Assembly (NCBI RefSeq): GCF_000264785.1
Contig: NZ_AFJI01000088.1
Location: forward strand, 39,165 to 103,164
Direction of reading: 5' to 3'
Origin: Edwardsiella ictaluri ATCC 33202
GTDB lineage: Bacteria; Pseudomonadota; Gammaproteobacteria; Enterobacterales; Enterobacteriaceae
Length of the DNA: 64,000 nt
Shown here: one piece after another, positions 38,783 through 48,362 of the stretch
How the letters are laid out: each line of letters starts with the position of its first letter
How positions within the stretch are numbered: the first letter of the stretch is position 1
Translations under genes and position numbers: made by a program
The notes under the pieces: model-generated
What the model saw: the letters and a program-made list of their open reading frames with translations, nothing else
Database searches by the model: none
What the model was told of the DNA's origin: nothing

Positions 38783-39826
38783 TTAGTCATAGTCAATGTT
38801 GATGGTAACGTTGGCTTCCAGCGGGCCGGGCTGCGCCAGGCTGCGGTTATAGACATAGTAACCGGCGTGGATGGGGATATTGAATCCACGCTCGGGCAGC
38901 GTCGTCCACTGGGGGATCAGCCGGATGACGCTGGGCTGAGCCGCCGCGCCGCCCAGCGTGATAGGCTGCTGCTGCTCGTTGTACAGTATAAAGCCGACGC
39001 CGCCAGTCCCCGAGTGTGGCAGTACGACGCGGGGATTCTCCGGCAGCAGCGCGTCGCTGCTCAGGGTCACCCGTAGGGTGCGGTTGGTCTGAGCTCTGCT
39101 GTCATCACCGCTGAGCGAGTCGCATTGTGCGACCAGTGAGTGGTTGGCAATCGCGCTGGTGACAGCACCGCCTTGCGTCAGGTCACTGATGGAGAGGGGC
39201 GGCAGCCTGATCAGGGTGTCAGTAAACTGGCAGGTGGTCGCTTTGTAATCCAGCGTCAGATTAAGGTGCACCTGGTACAGATCGTTTTCCGATGCGGGCC
39301 ATTTCCCGGTAAAGAGAAACGTGATAAAGCGCCGGAGAAACTCCCCCAGAGAGCCGGAGGTACCGCTGCCGGCGCTGATCACCATCGCGGATTCCAACAG
39401 ATACTCTCCGTCTATGGCTACCCGCTTGGTCTGGGTGGGGGCGACCGGCCTGGCGGTGACGGTGAGCCGATCGAGAAACTGTGCCGCCGTATAGTTGCCC
39501 TTCTGTAGCTTGATGGTCGCCAGGGGCGGTGCCTGGATGGCGATATCGATAAAGACATTGTCATAGAACTTGACCACGACACCCCGCTCGTAGGGCGTGC
39601 CGAGATGTACCTCGTTTTGCTCACTGCTATAGGCGGAGCATAGGGTTTGCTTGCTGAATAACGGCAGCGGCACCGACATCTGCTGCCCGCCGGGAAACAT
39701 ATTCTGGTTACTCATCAGCACCTGCCCTCGCTGGCTCTCTATGCCCGGGCTATCCAACTTGCACCAGGAGAACGCAGGGCCGCTGAGCAGTAACAGCGCG
39801 GTAAAAAAATAACGGTGATATTTCAT
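38783..39826 (-). CDS. Fimbrial tip adhesin
   Basis: A 347-residue exported protein with signal peptide MKYHRYFFTALLLLSGPAFS. The C-terminal half is a pilin domain with an incomplete immunoglobulin-like fold ('GPLEANVTINIDYD' as the donor-strand tail, with a Cys pair 'TTCQFTDT' and 'VAQCDSLS'). The N-terminal half has no recognisable family and should be the receptor-binding lectin domain. It is the last gene of the operon, as two-domain adhesins usually are. The receptor cannot be predicted. It resembles the layout of the etfABCD fimbrial cluster described for Edwardsiella tarda, but identity with it was not tested. Confidence 0.82.
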   Translation of the reverse strand: MKYHRYFFTALLLLSGPAFSWCKLDSPGIESQRGQVLMSNQNMFPGGQQMSVPLPLFSKQTLCSAYSSEQNEVHLGTPYERGVVVKFYDNVFIDIAIQAPPLATIKLQKGNYTAAQFLDRLTVTARPVAPTQTKRVAIDGEYLLESAMVISAGSGTSGSLGEFLRRFITFLFTGKWPASENDLYQVHLNLTLDYKATTCQFTDTLIRLPPLSISDLTQGGAVTSAIANHSLVAQCDSLSGDDSRAQTNRTLRVTLSSDALLPENPRVVLPHSGTGGVGFILYNEQQQPITLGGAAAQPSVIRLIPQWTTLPERGFNIPIHAGYYVYNRSLAQPGPLEANVTINIDYD

Positions 39827-39844
39827 GATGCAACCTCATTAGAC

Positions 39845-42298
39845 TCAGCGGCAAAGGTGGGTTTGGCTGCTCAGCGTGGCAGCTGAGAGGGTAATGGTGC
39901 AGCGGGTATCCGCCTGCGGATCCAGCGGTACTGTCACCTGTACAGGCAGGGAGTCACTGCGCAGGGAGATCATGCTGCCCTGACCGACCAGTCCCACCGT
40001 CTCTCCGTCGGGGCCGTTGACCGGATAGCCGAAGCCAAGCGGAGTTCCGTCGGCGCGGCGCGCCTTGAAGTAGAAGCTTTGACGTGTATCGGTCTCAAAG
40101 CGTGCCAGCACGACGGCCCCCTCATAGGGCACCCGTTGTTGCATGTTCCCCTTCAGCTCCACCGTAGCGTCCTGCGGTGACGGCGTCAGACGCAGGCTGT
40201 TTTCGCGGTAGGGGGTCAGGGCGGCGTAGAGCGCCTGACCAGCGCCGTTGGTGGCGTGATAGCCATAGCCATTGACGCTGGCGTCGCGCAGCCCCGGGGC
40301 ATCGACGATCGCCATGGTGTCCGTCAGGGCGTTGCTGAACAGCATGCCACCGCGATAGGCCACCACGCCACCGCTGATGCCGGCGCTGGCCTGCCGGTAA
40401 TCCTGCGACTGGCTGTAGCTGGCGTTCAGGGTCGCAGAGCGGGCCCGATAGCTGAGGTTGGTGCCCAGCGCGGTGAGGCGATCCTGGCGCTGGCTATTGA
40501 GGCTAACGCTGTAGTTAAACTGCTGCCATTCGCCGGCGTAACCACTCAGGGAGGTGTTGCCGGACTGGTAGCCATCGCGATCAAAAGTGGTGGCATTTGA
40601 GAGATAAAGAGTACGCCGCGGCTCGCCAAAGCTCAGCGGCAGGGTGAAGTAGAGATAGATGCGGCGGTCGCTGTTCAGCCCCTGATCGTAGGTCTGGCTG
40701 GCGGCCAGGGTATAGCTGAGCTGTTGCCAGCCGTTGCTGTAGCTCACCTGGTAATCCTGACGGCGGGCGCCGTTGTCCCAGTAGTCGCGCCAGGTGCCGG
40801 AGAAGAACACGGAGCCCCAGCCCTGCGGCAGCGTCTGGCTCAGGTTGATGGCATAGCTATTCTTACGGCCCGGATCGTAGCGGTAATAGTCCCAGTTACT
40901 GGTTGGGCTACCGCAGTTATCGTTGAGATAGAGATGATCGCTCAGGGTGCGGTAGTGGCGTGACGAGTAGCGGTAGGCGGCCAGCGAAAACTGGGTTGCC
41001 GTGGCGGTCAGGTATTTGTTGTAGGCTATCTGGTAGCTTTGTCCGCGTTGCTCGCCGCGATCCGTCAGGCGGCTGGTGGAGTGGGTGATATCCAGCGAGA
41101 AGGCGCCGATGGCTGTGTTAAGGGCGTTGCCCAGCAGCAGGGCATAGTAGTCCTGGCTGGCCTGGGCGCCGCCATAGAGGGTCAGCAGACTGCTCATACC
41201 GTGCTGGTAGCTGCCCTGAAAGAAGCTGCGCTGATCGTTGATGTTATTGAGATAGGTTTTCCCCAGCGCCAGATCGTACTTGCCAATCCCCGGCTGCAGC
41301 ATGTTAGGCAGGGAGGAGTAGGGAACAATAAAGCGAGTGATGCGCCCGTCCGCCTCCTGCACGCTGACGTTGAGATCGCCGCCGCCGCCGACCAGCTGCA
41401 GATCTTCGATAGAGAACGGCCCTGCCGGCACCTCTTTGCGATAGACGATGATATCGTTTTGCTCGACGGTGACCAGCGCGTTGCTCTGGGCTACGCCGCG
41501 CACCAGTGGGGTGAAGTTCTGCTTGGCGCTGGGCAGCATGCGCAGATCGCTATACAGACGGACGCCGTGAAAGCGCACGCCGGTAAACAGATCGGAGGCG
41601 CTGTACATGTCGCCGGCGCGCAGCATCCCGTTGATCGGGGCAAAGCTGCGTTGCAGATAGGCGCTGTTGCTGCTCCAGCTGCCGCGTTGGGTATCGTGCT
41701 GATTATAGCTGGTGGCAGCGCGCAGCTGCCAGCCGAACAGGTTCAACCCGCTGTTAAGATTGAGATAGGTATTGCTGCTGTGGCCGCCGACACGATAGTC
41801 GCTGTAGTAGTAACTGGCGTTATAGCTGGTGAAAATGGCGTTGATGCCGCGATCCCAGCTTTCCGGAGCGATATAGCCTTTTTCCCTGCCGATCACGAAG
41901 GCCTGTGGAACGGTCAGATCCAGCTGCAGCAGGCCAGTGTTAAAGCGGTAGCTACCGCCGTGCAGCGCCTGGCGCAGCGGGATACAGCGCGTATCCTTCG
42001 GTGCTGCGGGAAGCTTAATGCCCAGTCCGCGCAGCTGTGACCCGTTCAGACAGGTATCGTCGGGCTGTTGGCGGACGGTCAATGTATACACGCCGCGCCA
42101 TTCACCGTTGACCATGATATCCAACGGATATTCGCCGGGGTAGGGTGTATTGGGATCCAGTGTAATCCGGCCCGGCTGGCGGTCTTTCGCCGTGCCTTTA
42201 AGGAAATGGGTATCGAAGGTATCTGTCGCGCTGGCCATGGCGCAGGCAGCGGGAGGCTGCAGGGCCAGGGAGAGGGTAATGGCGTTTAACCTGAGCAT
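39845..42298 (-). CDS. Outer-membrane fimbrial usher
   Basis: An 817-residue usher that forms the outer-membrane pore for fimbrial assembly. The N-terminal domain after the signal ('FDTHFLKG', 'YPLDIMVNGEWRG') binds chaperone-subunit complexes. The barrel contains 'APINGMLRAGDMYSASDLFTGVRF' and the plug-domain region 'ALVTVEQNDIIVYRKEVPAGPFSIEDL'. C-terminal domains include 'YEGAVVLARFET' and 'GFGYPVNGPDGETVGLVGQGSMISLRS', ending in a Cys-containing tail. Length is typical (800-850). It is preceded by the chaperone gene with a 20-base gap. Confidence 0.95.
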   Translation of the reverse strand: MLRLNAITLSLALQPPAACAMASATDTFDTHFLKGTAKDRQPGRITLDPNTPYPGEYPLDIMVNGEWRGVYTLTVRQQPDDTCLNGSQLRGLGIKLPAAPKDTRCIPLRQALHGGSYRFNTGLLQLDLTVPQAFVIGREKGYIAPESWDRGINAIFTSYNASYYYSDYRVGGHSSNTYLNLNSGLNLFGWQLRAATSYNQHDTQRGSWSSNSAYLQRSFAPINGMLRAGDMYSASDLFTGVRFHGVRLYSDLRMLPSAKQNFTPLVRGVAQSNALVTVEQNDIIVYRKEVPAGPFSIEDLQLVGGGGDLNVSVQEADGRITRFIVPYSSLPNMLQPGIGKYDLALGKTYLNNINDQRSFFQGSYQHGMSSLLTLYGGAQASQDYYALLLGNALNTAIGAFSLDITHSTSRLTDRGEQRGQSYQIAYNKYLTATATQFSLAAYRYSSRHYRTLSDHLYLNDNCGSPTSNWDYYRYDPGRKNSYAINLSQTLPQGWGSVFFSGTWRDYWDNGARRQDYQVSYSNGWQQLSYTLAASQTYDQGLNSDRRIYLYFTLPLSFGEPRRTLYLSNATTFDRDGYQSGNTSLSGYAGEWQQFNYSVSLNSQRQDRLTALGTNLSYRARSATLNASYSQSQDYRQASAGISGGVVAYRGGMLFSNALTDTMAIVDAPGLRDASVNGYGYHATNGAGQALYAALTPYRENSLRLTPSPQDATVELKGNMQQRVPYEGAVVLARFETDTRQSFYFKARRADGTPLGFGYPVNGPDGETVGLVGQGSMISLRSDSLPVQVTVPLDPQADTRCTITLSAATLSSQTHLCR

Positions 42299-42318
42299 CC
42301 GTTTCTCACTCGCTGCGA

Positions 42319-43011
42319 TTAATTAAGGGGAATGGCCTGCTGGCGTTTAACGCCATAGTCATTCAGATAGGAGAGGCTCAGCGTGGAGATACTGCCCGGC
42401 AGAGCGGAGACGGCGATGTGCCGTTGGGAAAAGGGGGCCAGCATCAGGGTTGCCTTTAGCAGTTGCTCCCGTTCACCGGTGCCGATCGCGGTAATCGTGA
42501 TGTGGTTAGGCGAACGGTTATTCAGCGTCACACCCTGCACATCGCGGCGGGCGGAGAGCTGGCCGACGGTTTTTTCGTCGAGCGCTGCGATCCCTTGGGG
42601 ACGGTAGAACAGTTTGATGCGGTTTTGCATCGCCAGTTTAAGCAGGTTACCACTGCGCGCCGGGTTATCCGGCGGAATGTCGATCACGTTGAGGTAAAAC
42701 AGCGATTCACGATCCTGCGGCAGGGTGTTGGGCAGCACCCTAATCCGCAGCTGCTGACCGTTACCGGCTGTGACGGTCGCGATCGGTGGTGTCAGCAGGA
42801 AGGGAGCCTTAACCTCTTCAGGGGGGACGTTGGGATCTCCGTCATCGATCCAGGCCTGGATCAGGGAGCGCTTGTCACCGCGGTTAGCCAGCTGAACGGT
42901 AATCTCCTGGCGCTGGGCCGGGTAGATAACCCGGGTGCCGTAAATGACGATGGTGGCGCAAGCTGGCCAGGCAGCGATGGCGCACAGCAGGGCGAGCAGA
43001 GTTTTTTTCAT
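42319..43011 (-). CDS. Periplasmic fimbrial chaperone
   Basis: A 230-residue PapD-like chaperone with signal peptide MKKTLLALLCAIAAWPACA. The subunit-anchoring Arg is in 'IVIYGTRVIYPAQRQEITVQLAN'. The family signature strand 'ESLFYLNVIDIPPDNP' and the G1 strand region 'NLLKLAMQNRIKLFYRP' are clear. It stabilises pilin subunits by donor-strand complementation and delivers them to the usher. Confidence 0.95.
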   Translation of the reverse strand: MKKTLLALLCAIAAWPACATIVIYGTRVIYPAQRQEITVQLANRGDKRSLIQAWIDDGDPNVPPEEVKAPFLLTPPIATVTAGNGQQLRIRVLPNTLPQDRESLFYLNVIDIPPDNPARSGNLLKLAMQNRIKLFYRPQGIAALDEKTVGQLSARRDVQGVTLNNRSPNHITITAIGTGEREQLLKATLMLAPFSQRHIAVSALPGSISTLSLSYLNDYGVKRQQAIPLN

Positions 43012-43061
43012 GGGGTCACCACTGGGAACCGGGACTCCCTGCGGAGTCCCGCTGGTTAAGG

Positions 43062-43583
43062 TTAATCGTGGGTAATGGTGTAGGTGACGGCAGAGCTCAC
43101 TGTGCCCTTGGCCACGGTGTCGCCGATTTTGTGGTAGTAGGCGGTAATGGGCAGGACATAGCTACCGCCCGAGCCGGTCAGCGTATGCTGGGTGTTATAG
43201 CCATTGATCAGCGTATTATCGATTTTCAGCTGAAACCCGACCCCGGTGGTGGCACCGCTGGTCGGGGTGATCACGCCTTTGTCTGTCATATTGCTATTGG
43301 CGAAGCTGAGCGTCAGGGTATCACCCTCATAGCCGCTGCAGAGGATATTAATATCGGCCTGCGCGGAGGCACCGGTATAAATTTCACCCGGATTGATGTC
43401 AGTAAACTGATCGGCGCCGACCAGCGGCAGCTGGAGTAGCTGATCTGAGTTTTGCATAGTGCAGGAGGCGCCCACGATTTCGCCCTGAATCCGCAGTTGA
43501 CCTGAGGGGACGGATGCGGAGAATGCCGTAGATGAAATAAAAAGTCCGCTTAATATCGTTATGGAAATAATACCGATCTTCAT
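43062..43583 (-). CDS. Major fimbrial subunit (type 1-like pilin)
   Basis: A 173-residue pilin. The ATG at 43583 (MKIGIISITILSGLFISSTAFSA) gives a proper signal peptide. The mature part begins 'SVPSGQLRIQGEIVGASCTM', with the pilin Cys pair completed by 'INILCSGYEG'. It ends 'SSAVTYTITHD', the penultimate-Tyr pattern of fimbrillins. First gene of the four-gene operon. Its upstream region is long and AT-rich and is shared with the divergent regulator. Confidence 0.92.
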   Translation of the reverse strand: MKIGIISITILSGLFISSTAFSASVPSGQLRIQGEIVGASCTMQNSDQLLQLPLVGADQFTDINPGEIYTGASAQADINILCSGYEGDTLTLSFANSNMTDKGVITPTSGATTGVGFQLKIDNTLINGYNTQHTLTGSGGSYVLPITAYYHKIGDTVAKGTVSSAVTYTITHD

Positions 43584-44151
43584 GACAATTCCTTGTTTTA
43601 GGATGGAGGGTATTTCGCCGTGTGATGGGGGTATCACTGGGCGGGAACTCTCATCGTTAAAAAATAAAATCACGACTGAATGGCTATTGCTTTTTCTGTC
43701 TTCTTTATTTTGTCTTGGTTTTTTAGTTTGTAACTAATGCTAAAGTCGTATTTATCTCGGGAAAAATAGTATTTTAATTTGCTGGTATTGTTATCTAATT
43801 TAAAATGATAAGCATCATACTTATTATCACTCTATCGGAATGAGTGATTTTTATTGTGGCAATATTAGGATAGGATATTTTTACAGCTGAATAATTATCT
43901 GGCAGGCTTCCTTCCATTATCTTGTATGGGCCTTTCCCTCCTGAGGAAAACGGCGTGATATCGGTGATAATGTATTGAAATATATGTTTTTTATTGCGTA
44001 ATGTATCGTTTGTGTAGAGGGCGTGGATGTGGAGCCATCTTTATATTTCTTTTTTATAATTAGAACACGTTATGATATTTCAATTGGTTATTAGTCAGTG
44101 CTTGGCCTTATCGTTAAAAATTAGCATCTGCGTTTCCATGAAGAGGATTTC
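43584..44151. promoter_or_regulatory. AT-rich control region between the fimbrial operon and its regulator
   Basis: 568 bases without a gene, much AT-richer than the flanking coding regions, typical of H-NS-bound fimbrial promoters. Promoters for both divergent transcripts must lie here. I found no phase-variation inverted repeats. Confidence 0.45.
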
Positions 44152-44775
44152 ATGATGGCGACCAGCCATAACATACTTAAGAAAAAAAACGGACTATCAT
44201 TAATTACCTACCCCACGCTACAGTCGATGCTTTTGGTCGATGTGCTTAATAATTACCTTGGTGTGCCAATTTGTCTGTGTGATGCAACCAGAAATTCAAA
44301 TTATTTATTGGGTGACTGTAGTCTGATTATATTTGATACAATGTTACTTGATGGTGATCCGACGCAGCGAGCGTGTTGGCTTGAGGCTATATTTAACCGG
44401 CGGGTAGGCCCGCGAATTATTTTGATCAACGTGGGTACCTATGATGAGGTGCTGGCGTGGTGCCAGCATGGGAATATCATTGCCGTTTTTCCAGCCAAGA
44501 CGCATCAGCAGGCACTGATCCGCCGGCTACGAACCCTGTTGATGGCCGCGCAGGAGGAGGGGCCGGGCTATATGACTCCCACGCCTCGCCTGACTCTGCG
44601 TGAACTGGAGGTACTGAAGGCGATGCAGCAGGGGGCCAGTAATCTGGATATCTCGCGCATCCTGTATATCAGTAAAAATACGGTAAGAACGCATGTATAT
44701 AATATTTTTAAGAAAATATCAGTGAAAAATCGGATCCAGGCGGTGATATGGGCCGATACTCACCTGTGTGGATAG
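44152..44775 (+). CDS. LuxR-type (CsgD-like) transcriptional regulator
   Basis: A 207-residue protein with a C-terminal LuxR helix-turn-helix at about residues 143-205 ('LTLRELEVLKAMQQGASNLDISRILYISKNTVRTHVYNIFKKISVKNRIQA'). This region is closest to CsgD ('LFKKIAVKNRTQAVSWA'). The N-terminal part is receiver-like but, as in CsgD, without an obvious Asp/Lys phospho-acceptor set. Divergence from the fimbrial operon suggests it controls those genes. Two adjacent ATG codons (44152, 44155) follow an AAGAGGA ribosome site. Confidence 0.85.
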   Translation: MMATSHNILKKKNGLSLITYPTLQSMLLVDVLNNYLGVPICLCDATRNSNYLLGDCSLIIFDTMLLDGDPTQRACWLEAIFNRRVGPRIILINVGTYDEVLAWCQHGNIIAVFPAKTHQQALIRRLRTLLMAAQEEGPGYMTPTPRLTLRELEVLKAMQQGASNLDISRILYISKNTVRTHVYNIFKKISVKNRIQAVIWADTHLCG

Positions 44776-44853
44776 GGAGGGTATCAGCAGCGGGGCTGAC
44801 GTCGTAGGCCACGGTGGGTAATATCTGCGGTGGAGAATACGCAAGGAGAAGCG

Positions 44854-45687
44854 ATGAGGGTAAAAACGTCTGTCCTATTGGCGCTATTACTGCTGGTCGG
44901 TTGCCAGCAGCCACCGGTGCTGCGCGAGCGCGGCGGCTATTGGGTGGATGATAGCCAGCGCGCGCTGCGCGCCGAGCCCCGGGTACGCTATCTGGTGCTG
45001 CACTATACCGCAGAGGATTTTCCGGCGTCCTTGCGGGTGCTGATGGGCAAACAGGTCAGCGCACACTATCTGGTCCCCGGCCTGCCGCCGCAGCGGGACG
45101 GCAGGCCGGTGGTGTGGCAGCTGGTGCCAGAGTCGCGTAGCGCCTGGCATGCCGGGGTCAGCTACTGGCGTGGCCAGACCCACCTCAACGATAACTCGAT
45201 CGGTATTGAAATTGAAAACCCAGGCTATCGGCGTACGCCGTACGGTATTGTCTGGTATCCCTTTACTCCTCAGCAGATGACCGCCGTCCGCGCGCTGGCA
45301 CAGGATATTGTCCGACGCTACGCCATCGCGCCGCAGAATGTGGTCGGGCATATGGATATTGCGCCACAGCGCAAGGTGGATCCCGGTCCGCTGTTTCCCT
45401 GGCAGATGTTGGCGCAGCAGGGGATCGGCGCCTGGCCGGAGGCAGCGCGGGTCAGGGTCTATCTGCAGCGCTATCGGCAACACCTGCCGGACGTCGCCTA
45501 TCTACAGCGGCGGCTGGCACAGTGGGGATATCAGATTGTGCCCAGCGGCATTAATGACGTGGCTTCCCGCCGGGCCATTGCGGCGTTTCAGATGCACTTC
45601 CGCCCGACGGATTTCCGCGGGGAACCGGATGCGGAAACCATTGCTATCGTCGATGCGCTGATCGCGCAGTACGGCACCGCCGGTTAA
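44854..45687 (+). CDS. amiD: N-acetylmuramoyl-L-alanine amidase AmiD (lipoprotein)
   Basis: A zinc amidase that cleaves peptide stems from muramic acid, including anhydro-muropeptides, at the outer membrane. The start at 44854 follows AAGGAG and gives a lipoprotein signal with lipobox 'LLVGC' (Cys at residue 17). Zinc ligands are expected in 'LVLHYTAEDF' and 'VVGHMDIAPQRKVDPGPLFPW'. The C-terminal peptidoglycan-binding domain is 'RRAIAAFQMHFRPTDFRGEPDAET'. 277 residues, against 276 in E. coli. Confidence 0.95.
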   Translation: MRVKTSVLLALLLLVGCQQPPVLRERGGYWVDDSQRALRAEPRVRYLVLHYTAEDFPASLRVLMGKQVSAHYLVPGLPPQRDGRPVVWQLVPESRSAWHAGVSYWRGQTHLNDNSIGIEIENPGYRRTPYGIVWYPFTPQQMTAVRALAQDIVRRYAIAPQNVVGHMDIAPQRKVDPGPLFPWQMLAQQGIGAWPEAARVRVYLQRYRQHLPDVAYLQRRLAQWGYQIVPSGINDVASRRAIAAFQMHFRPTDFRGEPDAETIAIVDALIAQYGTAG

Positions 45688-45691
45688 TCGC

Positions 45692-46702
45692 TCAGCGGTG
45701 CTGCAGGTGGCCATGGTCGCGCAGCCAGCGGGCGGTACGCACGATCCCTTCTTCCAGCGTCACGATAGGCTGATAGCCGAGCTCGCTCTGTGCCCGGGCG
45801 GTATCCAGCGTCATATCAAAGTTCAGTTTGGCCGCGCCGTAGTGGGTCAACGTCGGCTCTTTGGCGCTGCGCATGCTCAGTTTTTCCATACTGCGGGCGA
45901 TAATATCCAGCAGCGGATAGGGGATCGTGCGCAGGCGGCAGGCGATCCCCAGCTCATCGATCAGCTGCTGCAGCATCAGGCGCAGCGTCTGCGGCTGGTG
46001 GTTGGTGATGTTATATACCCGTCCAGAGGCGGTGTCGGGGTGCTGAGTGGCCAGCCACATAGCGTGCACCGCGTTCTCTTCATAGGTCATATCCAGCAGG
46101 GTGGAGCCGCCGTGCGGCAGCAGCAGATAGCCATGCTTTTTCATCGTACCCATCAGGCGGGGCAGCAACACTTTATCGTGGGGACCAAACAGTCCCTGCG
46201 GACGTAGAATGGTAAAGTGGGTCTGTGGGTTGGCCAGCGCCAGGGTGCGGATCACCTCTTCGCCTGTAGCCTTGCTGCGCGCATAGTAGTTGGCGTAGCG
46301 CGTAGGCGTAAACTCTTCTTTAATGTCGTGATGGTGGCGATAGTCAAAGTAGACGGCGGGGGAGGAAATATGGATAAACTGACCCACGCCGTAGGCAGCA
46401 GCCCATTCGCCCAGGCGGCGGGTGGCCCGTACGTTGGCGGCTTCAAACAGCGCCTGCGCCCCCCATGGCGAGGTGAATCCAGAGCAGTGCCACAGAGTAT
46501 CGACGCCGTTCAGCATCGCTTTTGCCTGCGCGGATACCAAGTTGCTCAGATCGGCGTGGATAAAATCTGCCCCCATTTTCTGCAGCATCTGCCCCATGGC
46601 CAGATTATCCCCCGCGGCGCGGACGCTGATCCCCCGCTGACGTAAATATTCAACGGCATTACGCCCGAGACCGCTGGTTGCACCGGTCACTAAAACTTTC
46701 AT
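45692..46702 (-). CDS. ybjS: NAD(P)-dependent epimerase/dehydratase YbjS
   Basis: A 336-residue extended-SDR protein. The nucleotide-binding loop is '[16 protein letters not shown]' (residues 5-20), and the active-site Tyr-Lys is in '[14 protein letters not shown]'. It resembles E. coli YbjS (337 residues) and 3-beta-hydroxysteroid dehydrogenase-like proteins. The substrate is not known. Convergent with amiD, four bases apart, as in E. coli. Confidence 0.9.
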   Translation of the reverse strand: MKVLVTGATSGLGRNAVEYLRQRGISVRAAGDNLAMGQMLQKMGADFIHADLSNLVSAQAKAMLNGVDTLWHCSGFTSPWGAQALFEAANVRATRRLGEWAAAYGVGQFIHISSPAVYFDYRHHHDIKEEFTPTRYANYYARSKATGEEVIRTLALANPQTHFTILRPQGLFGPHDKVLLPRLMGTMKKHGYLLLPHGGSTLLDMTYEENAVHAMWLATQHPDTASGRVYNITNHQPQTLRLMLQQLIDELGIACRLRTIPYPLLDIIARSMEKLSMRSAKEPTLTHYGAAKLNFDMTLDTARAQSELGYQPIVTLEEGIVRTARWLRDHGHLQHR

Positions 46703-47091
46703 ACTTGCCTATCCACCGTGAGCCTGCTTTGATCAGGCCATTCGTTGCGGCCAGTTAGCGGCCGTTCTGACTGCCGGGAACACGATTCGGCTCCGACTGT
46801 GTAATAAGGGTGCCATTTTTCCGTGAATCCGCCCGACATGCAATCGGATTACTCAGCAGATTTGTTGTCGTCTGTGTCTGAATGAGGCGCTATGGCGATA
46901 TAAGTGTAGTGCAGTATGGATAAGGGTTCGGATGTCTCCGACGACACGTCTACGCGATGCAATGCGGTACGCCGCGAGAAGGCTGGTCTAGGGGAGTGCC
47001 GGGCGTTACGGGGCTATTGAGGCGTCAGACGTGGCCGCGATGTTGCACCTTTGGCTTCACATCGCGGTCGTGTGCTGTCATGGCTAGCCGC
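46703..47091. other. Intergenic region between ybjS and the MFS gene
   Basis: 389 bases. It contains the ybjS promoter side and, near 47035-47067, a nine-bp stem (CCGCGATGT / ACATCGCGG) that could end the MFS transcript but lacks a U-run. No gene is supported. Confidence 0.45.
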
Positions 47092-48339
47092 TTAGCAAGG
47101 GGGAAGATGCTCTGGTGGTGATGGTCTGTTTTTCTGATGATAGACAGCCAGTTTAATGACATTGAGCAACAGGAAAAGAGCGAAGTAGCACAGGGATAGT
47201 TCCAGGGCAGAGATCTTGACGTGGCCGATGAGATAAGTCACTAAAAAAACGACCAATCCCACGATAGTACCACACAGCGATGTGGCAAAACCTGCTTTTT
47301 CAGGAAAGATAACCATGGTAATGGCAATAGCGTTAGGAACAATAAGCCCAATACAGACAAACATTAAAAATATGGGGATGATAAGGGTAAAAATGTTTGG
47401 CACATAAGATAATAGAAGCCATAACAATATGGCTACGATGAGAGCCATGGTCCCACCCACTTTGAGAATGGCTTCGTTATCAAATTTTGTGATAAGGTAC
47501 CTATTAATAATTGTGCCAACAAAATATGCTAATCCTAAGAACATGGCAAGATAGCCATAGAATAACTCGCTATGGTGCATGACCACTTCGATTAAATATG
47601 GTCCAGCAGTATTGAAAACTAAGACTGAGCTATAACTTAAGCCATAGATAATACTTAATAGAGTGAATTTCTTGTTTCTGATAATCTCAATGAAATTATT
47701 CTTGATAGAGCTAAGTTCGAATCTGCTGGGGTTGTGATTGGATTCTCGGAAAAGAAATAGGCAAATCAGAAATATTACCCCACCATAAACGGCAAATAAA
47801 TAAAAGTTAGCTTGCCAGCCACAATAGTGAGACAGATTAGAGCCAATCCAGGGGGCGATGATAGGACCTAATGCCCAACTCAACGCAAAATAGTTAGCCA
47901 TTTTCTTTAGTGTCAGGCCGGAAAACAAGTCGACGATAATGGCCCTCATACCAGAGGCTAAGCCTGCAACCGCAACACCTTGCACAAATCGCCAGCCGTT
48001 CATCATGGTGCTAGAGTCTGATAGGACACAGAAGATACTGGATAATAAAAAACACAGCGAGGAGTAAATGAATATTTTTTTTCGGCCATAGCTATCGGAT
48101 AAAATACCCAATACTGTTTGCCCGAGACCATAACCTAACAAGTATAGGCTAATACTGATCTCGACACTCGCAATGGTGGAGTGGTAATAGTGTGAGATGG
48201 CGGGAAGCGATGGTACGTAAAGGTCGATGCTGATTCCCATCAAAAAAGATATGGACACGATTAATATGAAAGCGATTCTCTGTTGAGCAGAAAACGCTGC
48301 CAGCCCAGCATTGGCTGGCATATTTTTTGTTGTAAGCAT
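47092..48339 (-). CDS. MFS drug-efflux transporter, Bcr/CflA type
   Basis: A 415-residue inner-membrane protein with twelve predicted helices. Bcr/CflA features are 'GISIDLYVPSLPAISHYYH' in the first helix region and the MFS loop motif 'LGILSDSYGRKKIFIYSS' between helices 2 and 3. 'RFVQGVAVAGLASGMRAIIVDLF' (helix 4) and 'WALGPIIAPWIGSNLSHYCGWQANF' (helix 5 antiporter-like motif) follow. It probably exports a small hydrophobic compound or drug. AT-richer than the neighbouring backbone, with a lipocalin-like gene 23 bases upstream on the same strand. Confidence 0.88.
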   Translation of the reverse strand: MLTTKNMPANAGLAAFSAQQRIAFILIVSISFLMGISIDLYVPSLPAISHYYHSTIASVEISISLYLLGYGLGQTVLGILSDSYGRKKIFIYSSLCFLLSSIFCVLSDSSTMMNGWRFVQGVAVAGLASGMRAIIVDLFSGLTLKKMANYFALSWALGPIIAPWIGSNLSHYCGWQANFYLFAVYGGVIFLICLFLFRESNHNPSRFELSSIKNNFIEIIRNKKFTLLSIIYGLSYSSVLVFNTAGPYLIEVVMHHSELFYGYLAMFLGLAYFVGTIINRYLITKFDNEAILKVGGTMALIVAILLWLLLSYVPNIFTLIIPIFLMFVCIGLIVPNAIAITMVIFPEKAGFATSLCGTIVGLVVFLVTYLIGHVKISALELSLCYFALFLLLNVIKLAVYHQKNRPSPPEHLPPC

Positions 48340-48362
48340 GGCTGAACCCTTATCGTCTGATC

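Noticed and set aside
41039..42040. 333-codon open frame antisense to the fimbrial usher
   Set aside because: Antisense shadow; composition follows the usher codons and no domain is visible.
43584..44151. Invertible phase-variation switch for the fimbrial promoter
   Set aside because: No inverted repeat pair and no adjacent recombinase gene were found.
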